This document shows positions 47,708 through 59,244 of a stretch of DNA of 64,000 nucleotides, one piece after another (the first letter of the stretch is position 1; the number at the start of each line of letters is the position of its first letter). The notes beneath the pieces are model-generated. The model was not told the origin of the DNA and searched no databases. It was given only the letters and a program-made list of their open reading frames with translations. The position numbers and the translations under genes were made by a program. This DNA comes from Opitutaceae bacterium BACL24 MAG-120322-bin51 (GTDB taxonomy: Bacteria; Verrucomicrobiota; Verrucomicrobiia; Opitutales; Coraliomargaritaceae), in NCBI GenBank assembly GCA_905182435.1, contig CAJJBN010000021.1:1-64000 (forward strand), given 5' to 3'.

Positions 47708-50700
47708 ATGTCCGAAAAAGACCGCGAATTCGTCCACCTTCACGTCCACACTGACCACAGTCTGTTGGATGGTTGCTCGCGGACGGATAAGCTCTGCTCG
47801 CGTGCCGCGGAGCTGGGGATGAAGGCCCTGTCGATCACCGACCACGGCGTGCTCTACGGCCTGACCAGCTTTTTCAAGCAAGCGGAGAAGCACGGCATCA
47901 AGCCTCTGCTTGGTTGTGAAGTCTATCTCATCTACGAACAAGAGCTCGCCACGGTCAACGAACTGCGCGCCAAGCAAAAGTCCCACCACATGGGCTTGCT
48001 CGCGCGTAATTTCATTGGCTATCAGAATCTTTGCAAAATCGTCTCGCAAGCGCACACCGAAGGTTTCTACCGCAACCCACGCACCGACATGAAGACCCTC
48101 GCCCAATACAGCGAAGGGCTGATCGGGTTTTCCGGCTGCTTGGCGGGGGTCATCCCGCAATTCCTATTGAAGGACGAATACGACAACGCGCGCGACGCGG
48201 CGGCCCAGTTTGTCGATATTTTTGGCAAGGAGTTCTTCATCATCGAGATCATGGATCACGGCATCGAAGAGCAGCGCCGCATCATCCCTGGCTTGTTAAA
48301 GATCGCCGAAGAATTTGACTTGAAAGTCGTCGCCACCAATGACGTGCACTACGTCAATAGCACTGATTGGGAGCCGCACGACTCACTGCTCTGCATTCAG
48401 ACCGGCGCCAAGGTCAAGGACGAGAAGCGCATGCGCTACGACTCGCACCAGTTTTACCTCAAATCACGCGAGGAGATGGAGCTCGCCTTCAAAGAGGTGC
48501 CCGAATCGATCACCAACACCTCGGCTGTCGCCGAAATGTGCGAGGTCAAGTTGCCCTTTGGCGAAGACCATTACCCGATTTACGAACGGCCGATTGAAGT
48601 CAACTCCGGCAACGATCACGAAAATTTTGATCGTGTGCTGCACATTTATGAAGTGCAAAAAAACACCATCCTTATCCGCGATGGCCACCAACCGATCACT
48701 CTAAGTGAAGCCGAGCGCATCAAGCATAAGACCAATGGGCTCTACCTGTTTGAGCTCTGCAAAGAGGGACTCAAGCAGCGTTATGGCACCGACTACGACG
48801 CCTGCCGCGCCGACTGGGAAAATGTCACGGCCGACGACAAGCGTTACTGCGAGCAACTTGAATACGAACTCGCGATCATTACCGGCACCGGCTTCGTTGA
48901 TTACTTCCTTATCGTATGGGACTTCATCGACTGGGCACGCAAGAAGGACATCCCAGTCGGCCCAGGTCGTGGTTCGGGTGCAGGCTGTATCGTCGCCTAC
49001 GTGCTCAAGATAACCGACATCGACCCGCTCAGTTTCGGCCTACTGTTTGAGCGTATGCTCAACTTGGAGCGTGTCTCGCCGCCCGATTTCGACGTCGATT
49101 TCTGTATGCGCCGGCGTGATCAGGTGGTGAACTATGTACGCGAAAAATACGGCAAAGACCGCGTCGCAAATATCATTACCTTCGGCACCTTTGGTGCAAA
49201 GATGATTGTGCGCGACCTCGCCCGCGTGAATGACCTCGAATACGCCGAGGCCAACAAGATCGCGAAGATGATCCCCGACGAGCTGAATATCACGCTCGAC
49301 GATTCGGTCATAAAATCTCCAGAGCTCGCCGCAGAGATCACACACAACCCAGTCGCGAAAATTATCATCGAACAGGGTCGCGTGATCGAAGGCATGATTC
49401 GCAATACTGGCAAGCACGCTTGCGGTGTCATCATCGCCGACCAAGACATCACGAATCTGGTTCCAGTGACTCTACAGGAAGGCGACTTGACCACGCAGTA
49501 TCCGAAGGGGCCCAGCGAGGACCTCGGATTACTGAAGATGGATTTCTTGGGCCTAAAAACCCTAACCGTGATTGATGATGCACAGACCAATGTGCGCAAC
49601 ACCCGCCAGCAACCCGAATTCAACATCGAGACCACTCCGCTCGATGACCAAGCGACTTTCGACCTGCTCAACAGTGGCCGCACCACCGCCGTCTTCCAGC
49701 TAGAGTCCGGCGGCATGCAGCAACTCTGTCGACAGATTGGCCTAAGTTCTTTCGAAGAAATCATCGCGTTGATCGCGCTCTATCGACCGGGGCCAATGCA
49801 GTTCATCCCTCAATTTATTGAGGGCAAGAAAGACCCGTCCACGGTGCAGATCCCGCATCCACTGCTTAAAGATTTGGTGGAGGAAACTTACGGTGTCTTA
49901 GTTTATCAGGAACAGGTCATGCAGTCCGCACAGATCATCGCCGGCTACACGCTTGGCGGCGCGGATATTCTTCGCCGCGCGATGGGTAAGAAGATTAAGT
50001 CCGTGATGGACGCGCAGAAGCAGGTGTTCATCGACGGTGCACGCAAGACCAACAAGATCGACGCTAAAACGGCCACTTCGATTTTTGCGTTGCTGGAAAA
50101 ATTTGCGCAATACGGCTTCAACAAATCGCACTCCGCCGCGTATGCGATGCTCAGCTATCGCACCGCCTATCTAAAAGCGAACTACCCGATCGAGTTCATG
50201 GCCGCCGTGCTCACTTCCGAGCAAGGCAACTCCGATAAGATCTCGAATATCCTGGCAGAGTGTAATGCGATGGACGTGCCGGTGCTCAGCCCCGACATCA
50301 ACGACTCAGGCAGCGACTTCACGCCAATCATCGAAGGCGACTGGGGCAGCATCCGCTTCGGCATGGCGGCGATGAAAGGCGTGGGCGAAGGCGCTTCCAT
50401 CGTGATCATCAACGAACGCGACGCCAACGGCGATTACGAGGACTTCACCGACTTCATCATTCGCTCAGCCGACAAAGCCGTGAACCGACGTGTGATCGAA
50501 GCACTGGTCAAAACCGGCGGCTTCGACTCTTTCGGCGAAGACCGTGCCACCCTGCTCGACTGCCTCGACTCCGAACTAGCCGAAGCCGAGAGCACCCGGC
50601 GCGACCGCGAAGCCGGGCAAAGCTCGCTGTTCGATATGATGGGCGGCGATGACAGCGCGGACGATCGGCAAAACAGCGGCCCGTCGCGTAAGACCGTGCC

Positions 50701-51409
50701 GCCGATGCCGATGACCGAAAAGCTACGCTACGAGAAAGAGCTGCTCGGCTTCTACATTTCGGGGCACCCGATGGATGCCTACGCCGGCCTCGACACCGTG
50801 ATCGACACGTTCGCCAAGCCAGAAGACCTAGGGAATTTTGACGATCGCACGACCTACCGACTCGGTGGCATCATCAGTAATTTACAGATCAAATACACCC
50901 GCAAAGACAGTCGCCAGATGGCCGTCTTCAATCTCGCAACCGCCACGCACAGTTACGAGATGATCATGTTCCCTGACCCGTATGAGAAAAACGGCTCCCG
51001 TCTGGAAGACGGCAAACTGGCGCTGATCCACGGCCAGATCAGTCGACGCAACGGCGAGATGAGCCTCACCGCCCACGAAGTATTCGATCTCGAGCAATCG
51101 ATCCCACGCATCATTCAGCGCATCAACTTCATCCTGCACCCTCACGAAAAAAACGCCACGGACTTCATCGATAAATTCCGCGAGATGATTGATATTGAAT
51201 ACGGCTCCACTCGCGTGAATCTGAGCTTTCTGATCGACCATCAAATCGTCGAGACTGAGACCGCGCAGTCGCTCACCTTCACGATCACTGGCACCAATTA
51301 TAAAGAGCTACGTCGCCACCCCGCACTGGCTGGCGTGCGCATACAATCGATCGCCGTGCAAGCGATCGACGACCGCCGCCCATGGGAGCGCGGCAAGAAG
51401 AAGTTTTAG
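47708..51409 (+). CDS. dnaE: DNA polymerase III alpha subunit
   Basis: The 1233-residue replicative polymerase. N-terminal PHP domain ([13 protein letters not shown] from residue 9; [10 protein letters not shown]), the C-family palm with [13 protein letters not shown] (Asp462 and Asp464 as catalytic metal ligands by comparison with E. coli), then the fingers with [10 protein letters not shown] and [12 protein letters not shown]. These are followed by a helix-hairpin-helix region and the C-terminal OB domain ([16 protein letters not shown]). Normal length for DnaE1. It has metal-binding-type histidines in PHP, so residual proofreading cannot be excluded. No intein or break seen. Confidence 0.97.
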   Translation: MSEKDREFVHLHVHTDHSLLDGCSRTDKLCSRAAELGMKALSITDHGVLYGLTSFFKQAEKHGIKPLLGCEVYLIYEQELATVNELRAKQKSHHMGLLARNFIGYQNLCKIVSQAHTEGFYRNPRTDMKTLAQYSEGLIGFSGCLAGVIPQFLLKDEYDNARDAAAQFVDIFGKEFFIIEIMDHGIEEQRRIIPGLLKIAEEFDLKVVATNDVHYVNSTDWEPHDSLLCIQTGAKVKDEKRMRYDSHQFYLKSREEMELAFKEVPESITNTSAVAEMCEVKLPFGEDHYPIYERPIEVNSGNDHENFDRVLHIYEVQKNTILIRDGHQPITLSEAERIKHKTNGLYLFELCKEGLKQRYGTDYDACRADWENVTADDKRYCEQLEYELAIITGTGFVDYFLIVWDFIDWARKKDIPVGPGRGSGAGCIVAYVLKITDIDPLSFGLLFERMLNLERVSPPDFDVDFCMRRRDQVVNYVREKYGKDRVANIITFGTFGAKMIVRDLARVNDLEYAEANKIAKMIPDELNITLDDSVIKSPELAAEITHNPVAKIIIEQGRVIEGMIRNTGKHACGVIIADQDITNLVPVTLQEGDLTTQYPKGPSEDLGLLKMDFLGLKTLTVIDDAQTNVRNTRQQPEFNIETTPLDDQATFDLLNSGRTTAVFQLESGGMQQLCRQIGLSSFEEIIALIALYRPGPMQFIPQFIEGKKDPSTVQIPHPLLKDLVEETYGVLVYQEQVMQSAQIIAGYTLGGADILRRAMGKKIKSVMDAQKQVFIDGARKTNKIDAKTATSIFALLEKFAQYGFNKSHSAAYAMLSYRTAYLKANYPIEFMAAVLTSEQGNSDKISNILAECNAMDVPVLSPDINDSGSDFTPIIEGDWGSIRFGMAAMKGVGEGASIVIINERDANGDYEDFTDFIIRSADKAVNRRVIEALVKTGGFDSFGEDRATLLDCLDSELAEAESTRRDREAGQSSLFDMMGGDDSADDRQNSGPSRKTVPPMPMTEKLRYEKELLGFYISGHPMDAYAGLDTVIDTFAKPEDLGNFDDRTTYRLGGIISNLQIKYTRKDSRQMAVFNLATATHSYEMIMFPDPYEKNGSRLEDGKLALIHGQISRRNGEMSLTAHEVFDLEQSIPRIIQRINFILHPHEKNATDFIDKFREMIDIEYGSTRVNLSFLIDHQIVETETAQSLTFTITGTNYKELRRHPALAGVRIQSIAVQAIDDRRPWERGKKKF

Positions 51410-51550
51410 GCTAACATCACGCCGCAGTGAATAGCGAACAACTCTGGGCCATTCAACTGATCTACCACAGGCTCCTGTGCGGATTCGCTCACCGGCTCTG
51501 CGTTTTTTTGCGAATGGAACATAAGTCTCGCACTCAGATGCTGGCTTGAA

Positions 51551-52429
51551 ATGATTTTACGCAACGTGACGAATCCTAACATCCGAATCATTTTTCAAGA
51601 CATCGATGGCTGCCTCAATCCGGCAGACGGCGAGGCCTTTGGAGTCACTGAAGACTGGGAGCCATCGAACAATCAGATCTCGATGCTGGAAGCGATTAAC
51701 ACCGCACTGGAGCAGTCCTCGGTCGAACATTTCGTAATTAACACAGGCCGCCCTTGGGGCCTGGTGCGCAACCTCGCCAAACATTTCACGTCGCCAAAGG
51801 TGCGCTACTTTCTGGTGGAACATGCCTGTGCGCTCTATGATCGGCAGCGCGGCACCTACCTCAACTGCGAACAAATGGCGGCGGCCAACGGCTTGGATAA
51901 TTTGCTTACTCGCTATCAAAATCTAGCGCATATCCAAATCCTTTTCGACTGGTATCGAGACCATGGAATGGCGCTGCTCGAAGCACACTACCAGACTCCA
52001 CTCCCACCAGTAGATAAACAAGCCAACCTGTCTTTCCGAATTCCGAGCGGTGTCGATGGCGAGGCATTACTAAAACATATCGAATCGATCGCCCGCGCCC
52101 AGCTCGCTCCAGCGCACATCGAGCCTTTGCTGTTTTTACGATCAGACAACTACATCGACATTTTGCCGGGAATCCATAAACTGGACGGTATTCACCTACT
52201 AACCGCACACCTGCAGCTCGACCTCGACCACGCCCTAGCAGTCGGAGATTATCTCAATGACATTCCCGTCTTTGAGGCTTTCCACCAAGTCCTCTGCCCC
52301 GCCAACGCGCATCCACAAATCCAAGCGCTCACTCGTGCCAAAGGTGACTCCGGAGAAGTTTCCGAGCAGGCCTACGGCCTCGCTACTCTCAACTTGCTGC
52401 GCGGGATACCGGCCATTTATAAATCGTAA
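51551..52429 (+). CDS. HAD-superfamily phosphatase
   Basis: A 292-residue cytoplasmic hydrolase. The nucleophile motif is QDIDGCLNP (Asp at residue 17, acid/base Asp at 19), followed by INTGRP (motif II), and GDYLNDIPVF near residue 235 (motif IV). The cap between motifs II and III places it with Cof/SPP-type HAD-IIB phosphatases. Substrate probably a sugar phosphate, not determinable. Stands between dnaE and the exosortase-family gene. Confidence 0.85.
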   Translation: MILRNVTNPNIRIIFQDIDGCLNPADGEAFGVTEDWEPSNNQISMLEAINTALEQSSVEHFVINTGRPWGLVRNLAKHFTSPKVRYFLVEHACALYDRQRGTYLNCEQMAAANGLDNLLTRYQNLAHIQILFDWYRDHGMALLEAHYQTPLPPVDKQANLSFRIPSGVDGEALLKHIESIARAQLAPAHIEPLLFLRSDNYIDILPGIHKLDGIHLLTAHLQLDLDHALAVGDYLNDIPVFEAFHQVLCPANAHPQIQALTRAKGDSGEVSEQAYGLATLNLLRGIPAIYKS

Positions 52430-52520
52430 GGGAAGCCGCCCGTCTTCAATAGGTTTATCCTGACAGGTCGATGGCTTGATAGCCTTGTCATTCAGCACGC
52501 ACCGTCCAAGTTCTTCATAC

Positions 52521-53480
52521 ATGTCCAATCGTCAGCAGATCTTCGCCAGCCTTAAGGAAAAGCGCATGCAATCCGAGTTTTGGGTCAATAGCTTATTGTA
52601 TACCTGTCTCGGGGGCGCCTTTCTGCCGATCACACTTTGGGTCGCCGCATCCGCGAATGAGCAGAGTCGTATCCTACACGCCTTGATCGTACTGGCCATG
52701 GCGATCTTTTTGCTCGTCCTCTATAATCGGATAAAAGTCGAAGAACCACTCACTCTCAACAAGAGCGCCCGTAACACACTGGTGGCATCCTATGCGCTAT
52801 TATCACTCTGTGTTATTTTGCGCCAAGCAATTCAGCCCTCGTCTGAGCTGTACTACCTGATCAGCTCACTAATCGCAATCCCAGCCTATTGCTTCGGCAT
52901 CGCATCGGTGGTGCTCTTCATCTTCGGCCAAGGCGTGCGCCGCATCACCTATACTGCGACTGGCACGTTCTGCGCGTTCATACTACTAAGCATATTGATG
53001 ACCCCGCTCGACTGGCCGCTACGCACCCTCGCGGGTAAATGGAGCGGCATGGCACTGAGTGCGGTAGGCAAGACAGTCGAACTCGGTGTGCAAGGCAGCA
53101 CTGCCACGACGCCGTCCCAGCTCATACTCATCGTCAACCAGCACCCGTTTCATGTCGCTTCCGAGTGCAATGGATTCGGCGTCATTTTAACCAGCTTACT
53201 CCTCTCAGTGCTATTGGCAATCTACCGCAGACTCGGCCCGATCGACACTGCCTTAAATCTACTCTCAGGCATCACCCTCGGCTTTCTATTTAACACGCTG
53301 CGTATTCTGATTATCGTGCTGTTAGCGCCATCAATGATGGATCACTACCACCTGATGCACGAAATCGTCGGCACCATTACCTACTGGAGCTGCTTGATAC
53401 TTACTTGGATTCTACTCAACGGCCCGGTGGATGATGAGCCCAGAGACAAACCATTCAATCCAGCGGACGCTCACAGCTAG
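52521..53480 (+). CDS. Exosortase/archaeosortase-family membrane protein
   Basis: A 319-residue integral membrane protein with about eight hydrophobic segments. The signature of exosortases is present in order: ECNGFG with Cys216, NTLRI with Arg261 and MHEIVG with His280, the three residues thought to form the active site. Exosortases cleave PEP-CTERM tails in the membrane; a substrate with such a tail is encoded at 9443-10291, about 42 kb away. Start chosen at ATG 52521 (MSNRQQIF); the ATG at 52476 gives an unlikely polar leader. It is not next to the exopolysaccharide genes, as many exosortases are, so it may be a stand-alone sorting enzyme. Confidence 0.85.
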   Translation: MSNRQQIFASLKEKRMQSEFWVNSLLYTCLGGAFLPITLWVAASANEQSRILHALIVLAMAIFLLVLYNRIKVEEPLTLNKSARNTLVASYALLSLCVILRQAIQPSSELYYLISSLIAIPAYCFGIASVVLFIFGQGVRRITYTATGTFCAFILLSILMTPLDWPLRTLAGKWSGMALSAVGKTVELGVQGSTATTPSQLILIVNQHPFHVASECNGFGVILTSLLLSVLLAIYRRLGPIDTALNLLSGITLGFLFNTLRILIIVLLAPSMMDHYHLMHEIVGTITYWSCLILTWILLNGPVDDEPRDKPFNPADAHS

Positions 53481-53591
53481 AGCACTGCCGGTTGATCGAG
53501 ATCACCGTCTTTGCGACGCGCTGACACGCCAATTAAAGTGATCAGCAAACACGCATTTGCCATTTTCGCGTTTCAGTCTATCTTTTTTATT

Positions 53592-54398
53592 ATGATGAAG
53601 CCATTCCGACTCACCATCGTCCTGCTGGTTCCAGCATTGCTATGGAGTGCCAACTCGAAAATCGAAGTAGGCCAGAGCCTCGAACACACCATCGCAACGC
53701 TCGGCAACCCGATCGGAATTATCGAACTCCGAGATAAAACCCTGCTACTCTATCCACAAGGCGAAGTCACCCTCCGTGACGAGAAGATATCGGACATCGA
53801 CCTAATGAGTGATGCACAATTTGCCGCCGATCAAGAGCGCTTACGTCTCGAACGTGAAGACTGGCTCATCCAACAAGAAAAGCGCTCTGCCGCACGGCTC
53901 AAACAAGCTAAAGACCTAAAAGCCTATAAAAGACAAAGCAGCACCTTCGCTGCGCTGCCCGCCAAAGATCGGGTGGATTATTGGCGCAGTTTTCAGATTC
54001 GTTTCCCTGAGTTAGATGTCGCAGATGAAATCGCCCGCGCACTGGAGGGCTACGAAATCGAACTGACCGAGCTGCAGAACCAACAAAAAATTGCCGAACT
54101 TGAGACCCGCGTTGCTCTCGCCGAGCAGCAAGCCGCAGCCGCACGCCTCGAAACCGAAAAACTACGCAATGAAACCGCAGCACGCAGTCGCTCAAACTTT
54201 GGGCTACGCAGCTATACTACCCCGTATAATAATTATTATTATCGCCCTCCCACGATCACCATCTATCCGAACAAAAATAAAGTCACCCACTACAATCACA
54301 ACAATTTGGATCACTGGAAATGGAATAAGCATACGTTGCCCAATCAACGCTCCGAAAGCACTGCCGAACGCATCTCACGCATTCTGAATACGAAGTAG
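53592..54398 (+). CDS. Exported coiled-coil protein of unknown function
   Basis: A 268-residue protein with a signal peptide (KPFRLTIVLLVPALLWSANS). Residues about 22-75 (IEVGQSLEHTIATLGNPIG, LLLYPQGEVTLRDEKI) resemble the small SmpA/BamE-like fold. A charged helical region (about 80-200) is a likely coiled coil, and the tail is rich in Tyr, Asn, Pro and basic residues. Function not recognised. ATG 53592 is chosen because the signal peptide starts there. Confidence 0.7.
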   Translation: MMKPFRLTIVLLVPALLWSANSKIEVGQSLEHTIATLGNPIGIIELRDKTLLLYPQGEVTLRDEKISDIDLMSDAQFAADQERLRLEREDWLIQQEKRSAARLKQAKDLKAYKRQSSTFAALPAKDRVDYWRSFQIRFPELDVADEIARALEGYEIELTELQNQQKIAELETRVALAEQQAAAARLETEKLRNETAARSRSNFGLRSYTTPYNNYYYRPPTITIYPNKNKVTHYNHNNLDHWKWNKHTLPNQRSESTAERISRILNTK

Positions 54399-54438
54399 TG
54401 GTCAATACAACGTAGCCCGACAGGATGCCGCAAATATC

Positions 54439-54477
54439 GCGGGATAAACCCGCTAGCCAGTGTAGTGACTGGCTTTA
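54439..54477. terminator. Two adjacent small hairpins between convergent genes
   Basis: GCGGG (54439-54443) with CCCGC (54449-54453), then AGCCAGT (54455-54461) with ACTGGCT (54468-54474) followed by TTT. Lies between the plus-strand gene ending at 54398 and smc ending at 54506. Weak T-run, so a terminator is plausible but not certain. Confidence 0.4.
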
Positions 54478-54505
54478 TGCCAGGATTGAACACAACAAAC
54501 TCTAC

Positions 54506-57500
54506 TTAAAACGGCTGCGAATTGTCCATCCCGACTAGGTCGGGGCGATTGGTGTCTTTATTGAAGCGCATTGAGAGCAACTTCGATACACCCTTCTCTG
54601 GCATCGTGACACCGAATACCGTATCTGCGTTAGAGATCGTGCGCTTATTGTGCGTGACGATCAAGAACTGAGACTTATCAGTAAAGCCATGCAGCGTCTC
54701 ACAGAAGCGCCCGATATTGGCATCGTCGAGCGCGGCATCAATCTCATCCAACACACAGAACGGGCTGGGCTTGACCATATAGATCGCAAACAGCAATGCC
54801 ACCGCAGCCATCGTACGTTGACCACCCGACAGGAGTGTCACGCTTTTTAAACGAGTTCCAGGAGGGCGCGCAATAATATCAATCCCCGACTCCAGTGGAT
54901 CATCGGAATCAACTAAAATAAGATCAGACTCACCACCACCAGAAATCTTTGCATAGGTGAAGGCAAAATTCTCACGCACTTGATCAAAGGTTTCACGGAA
55001 TAACTTCTGCGACGTCTCATTGATCTCATCGATGCTTTTGACCAATGCATTTTTCGCATTCCACAGATCTTCACTCTGGTTTTTTAGAAAATCATGCCGT
55101 TCCTTCAAATCCGTATATTCACTGATCGCATCGAGATTCACTGGCCCCATATTCGAAATACGGCTCTTCAGCTCAGACACTTCCTCTTCGATCAAGCTCC
55201 AATTAGTGCCATCCATCTCGGCAAGTTCTTCTTCAGTCGGATCACGGCGCTCATGCTTCGGCTGTGCGGCGAGCTTGTCGGGGTCATCTAGGTCGTCCAG
55301 GTTTACGCGTTTATCAAACTCAACATTACCCTCCCACAGTTCAGCCTTCCAGTCGACGCGTTGCAGGTCGATCTGATACTCCTCCTGTGCGGTGCTTTCG
55401 ATAAAACCAATCTGCGAGCGCTCTTCGGCGAGGCGGATTTCAAGACGAGTCATCTCTTGATCAAAAGTTCGACCTTCGTTGCGACGCCCAGAAAGGCCGC
55501 CATCAATTCCAGCAATCATCGCATCCATTTCTTTAATCGCCGCTCGGTCTTCGGACAACTGCCCGGCGGCCACCTGTAAGGTCTTATCAAGTTCGAGGCT
55601 TTTTTCAGATTCCTGAGCACCGCTGCCCTTGAGTTGGCCGATCTGCTCATTGATTGTATCAATTTCCTGATTACGACGGATGATACGATTCTGCAAACTC
55701 GCGGTCTCGCGTTGCACTTCTCCGAGCACGCGATCGACAGATTCGAGGCGTTGCTTCTTCTCTGCCAATTCAAGACGGACATCTGCCAACGCTTCGCGCT
55801 TTTGGTCGCGAGTCTCACGGGAATGTGCAATCGCATCTTCCAAATCAGTGCCGTTCTGACGCTCCTCAAGCAAGCCTTGCTCCGCTGCGACGAGCTCCTG
55901 CTTCGAGTCTTCGAGGTCTTGCACAGAATCACTGTGATGCGCATCGAGTCGCTCAAGCTCTTCCTCACTCTTATGATGCGAGCGAGCATTGTGCTCAACT
56001 TTCTGCCCTTGGTTGCGCTCTTCCGCGACAAGCCCAGACACTTCACTGGCGAGTTCGCTCAGGCGTTGCCGCTGCTCCTCAACCGACGCTTCAGCGACAG
56101 TGCGCTGATCTTCCAAAGTCGTGGATTGCTGGCGCAAAGTGTTGAGCGCCTTACGCTCGGTGTCGATTTCGCTACGAAGCGTACGAATATCAGATTCGCG
56201 CTCAATCACACTGGAGGACTTCTTGCCAGAGGCTCGGCCGCCATGAATCAAACCACGGCAATCAATGATTTCACCATTTTGAGTCGCCACCAACAGGAAG
56301 TTAAACTCCGGGTGCGCCTTCCAAAATCGAACGAAGTCCGCAAGGCTTTCGGCAAAATAGCAATTGGTCAGCAAACGTGTGACGGCCTCGCTGAGGTTGG
56401 AATCGCGCGCAAGCACGACAGAGGCGGCTGGCACGATTCCGTCTGGCAGCTTCACGCCAGGCAGCTTACTATAGCCCGCCTCAAGGTTGACCTGCAGGCA
56501 GGCACGCCCGAGTTGATCGGCATCGAGCTTATCGATCACGGTGAGCGCTTGTTTCGGATCACCGATAAACAAGGCTTCCGCCGCCTGACCAAGTAGAGCT
56601 TGCAGAGCACTGGTGTAGGCAGGCTGCACTTTCAGCTCTTTGGAAATAATCGAAACACTGTCTTTCGCCACGAGGTCGCCGAGTTTATCGCCGAGGATCG
56701 CCTTCGCACCTTCGCCAAATCCTTCGAACTTGGCCTGCAAGTCCTCAAGCACATTGAGCTGCGCGGTCTTACGTGCAATACCTCGGTCCTGCTCCTGGAT
56801 CTGTTCCTGCATCGTGCGGAACTGCTGGAGAATCGCCTTTGAGTCGATACGGGCTTTCTCTAGTGCAACCTCACTGAATTGTTGCTCCTCACGACGCTTT
56901 GCCAACATCCGTTGAATGTCGGCATGGCCCTTTTCCAGGATCACGACCTCTTCCTTCAACGTCAAAAGCGCCTCGGTCAATGCGGCGTGTTTGACCTGAT
57001 AAGTCTTTAAATCGACTTCGAGCGTGGTGCAGCGTGAGCGTGCCCGATTGATTCGATTCTCGGCCTGCAGCACAGCTTGCCGGCGCTGTTGCAGTTGCGC
57101 CTCCATCTCACCGAGTTGCTCTTGGGAATTGACCAACTCTGAATTGCGATCTCGAAAGATACGATCGGAGTCATCCACCACATCGCTCTGTAACTGTTTA
57201 TTCTCGGACTCACTTCGCGCACGCGCCGCTAGTTCGTTTTGCTGCGCTTCGAGGCCTTGGATCTCTTTTTGATATTCCGCAATACGCGCTTCCAAGTCCT
57301 TGATGCGAATAGCCGAAAACTCGGCCTGATTCTCGGAGTTTTCTTTCTCGGAGCGTAGATTGAACACGCGCTGCTGCAGCTCCTGCATGTTGTCGTACAA
57401 CTCGGCACGGGCGGTTTTTTGGGCCGCCAGCGCTTCCTCATCGGCAGCCATTGATTCGGTGTGCGTTTCCAGCTTTTTACGCAGCTCATTCGCGCGCACT

Positions 57501-58234
57501 GCGACCGCATCAATCGAGCCCTTTAAGGCGGTGAAGCGATACGAACTGAAGGCCAAATCCAAGTGAGTCAGGCGGTGCTTAATGCGCTGATAGCGCAACG
57601 CCTTACTAGCTTGCCGCTTCAATGAGCCGATTTGACGGCTGACCTCCTCGATCACATCGGTGACACGGGCGAGATTGGCATCGACCAGCGAGAGCTTACT
57701 AAGCGCTTCTTTGCGTTGCGCTTTGTAGAGTGTAATACCCGCAGCCTCTTCAAAAATAGTGCGACGCTCGCCGGGATTAGTTGATAAGATCTGATCGATC
57801 TGGCCCTGCAGCATGAAGGAGTAAGACACACGGCCCACCCCAGTATTAGCAAACAAGCGCTGAATGTCTTTTAGGCGCGAGACCTTGCCATTGATATAAT
57901 AATCACTGCCGCCATCACGCGTGACGCGGCGAGCGATCTCGACCTCATTAAAAGCAGTGCCGAGTTCGGCTTCGCAATCGGTAAACGTCAGCGAGACCTC
58001 GCAAGTTGGCAGGCCTTTGCGCTTATCGGTGCCCTCAAAGATGACGTCCTGCATGGACGCACCACGCAGCGCTTTCGCACTCTGCTCGCCCAGCACCCAA
58101 CGAATCGCATCAACAATGTTACTCTTACCACAACCATTCGGACCAACGACGGCAGTGACCCCACGGCGCAGATCGAGACGCGTGCGATCGGCAAAACTCT
58201 TAAAGCCACTGATGACGATCTCTTTGAGATACAT
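54506..58234 (-). CDS. smc: Chromosome segregation protein SMC
   Basis: The 1242-residue condensin ATPase that compacts and segregates the chromosome. Walker A GPNGCGKSN (32-40), Q-loop region GASMQDVIFEG, long coiled coils (about 170-500 and 680-1010) flanking a hinge (about 510-660, KLGDLVAKDSVSIISKEL). The C-terminal head has the LSGGQ signature (1135-1139) and Walker B VLDEIDAALDD. Slightly longer than the common 1150-1200 residues. No scpA or scpB seen nearby. Confidence 0.97.
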   Translation of the reverse strand: MYLKEIVISGFKSFADRTRLDLRRGVTAVVGPNGCGKSNIVDAIRWVLGEQSAKALRGASMQDVIFEGTDKRKGLPTCEVSLTFTDCEAELGTAFNEVEIARRVTRDGGSDYYINGKVSRLKDIQRLFANTGVGRVSYSFMLQGQIDQILSTNPGERRTIFEEAAGITLYKAQRKEALSKLSLVDANLARVTDVIEEVSRQIGSLKRQASKALRYQRIKHRLTHLDLAFSSYRFTALKGSIDAVAVRANELRKKLETHTESMAADEEALAAQKTARAELYDNMQELQQRVFNLRSEKENSENQAEFSAIRIKDLEARIAEYQKEIQGLEAQQNELAARARSESENKQLQSDVVDDSDRIFRDRNSELVNSQEQLGEMEAQLQQRRQAVLQAENRINRARSRCTTLEVDLKTYQVKHAALTEALLTLKEEVVILEKGHADIQRMLAKRREEQQFSEVALEKARIDSKAILQQFRTMQEQIQEQDRGIARKTAQLNVLEDLQAKFEGFGEGAKAILGDKLGDLVAKDSVSIISKELKVQPAYTSALQALLGQAAEALFIGDPKQALTVIDKLDADQLGRACLQVNLEAGYSKLPGVKLPDGIVPAASVVLARDSNLSEAVTRLLTNCYFAESLADFVRFWKAHPEFNFLLVATQNGEIIDCRGLIHGGRASGKKSSSVIERESDIRTLRSEIDTERKALNTLRQQSTTLEDQRTVAEASVEEQRQRLSELASEVSGLVAEERNQGQKVEHNARSHHKSEEELERLDAHHSDSVQDLEDSKQELVAAEQGLLEERQNGTDLEDAIAHSRETRDQKREALADVRLELAEKKQRLESVDRVLGEVQRETASLQNRIIRRNQEIDTINEQIGQLKGSGAQESEKSLELDKTLQVAAGQLSEDRAAIKEMDAMIAGIDGGLSGRRNEGRTFDQEMTRLEIRLAEERSQIGFIESTAQEEYQIDLQRVDWKAELWEGNVEFDKRVNLDDLDDPDKLAAQPKHERRDPTEEELAEMDGTNWSLIEEEVSELKSRISNMGPVNLDAISEYTDLKERHDFLKNQSEDLWNAKNALVKSIDEINETSQKLFRETFDQVRENFAFTYAKISGGGESDLILVDSDDPLESGIDIIARPPGTRLKSVTLLSGGQRTMAAVALLFAIYMVKPSPFCVLDEIDAALDDANIGRFCETLHGFTDKSQFLIVTHNKRTISNADTVFGVTMPEKGVSKLLSMRFNKDTNRPDLVGMDNSQPF

Positions 58235-58387
58235 AAATACTAAATATGGACAGCTAGGGTGGGGTAGAAAAGCCCTAGAAGAATCGCCTAGGGCGGCGCT
58301 CGCAACCCTAAAAGATAACAGAGAAACAGTTGCTAGAAGAATAGGATCTAGCCATATTCATTCCTAACATCATTCATCCCCATTTTT

Positions 58388-59236
<849 letters not shown>

Positions 59237-59244
59237 CTGCTGCT

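Noticed and set aside
55634..56596. Plus-strand open frame of 320 codons inside smc
   Set aside because: Antisense shadow of the SMC coiled coil and hinge; no start context or recognisable motif.
58271..58296. Inverted repeat GCCCTAG/CTAGGGC upstream of smc and LOG gene
   Set aside because: Short, with no T-run and no second copy seen; not enough to call a regulatory site.
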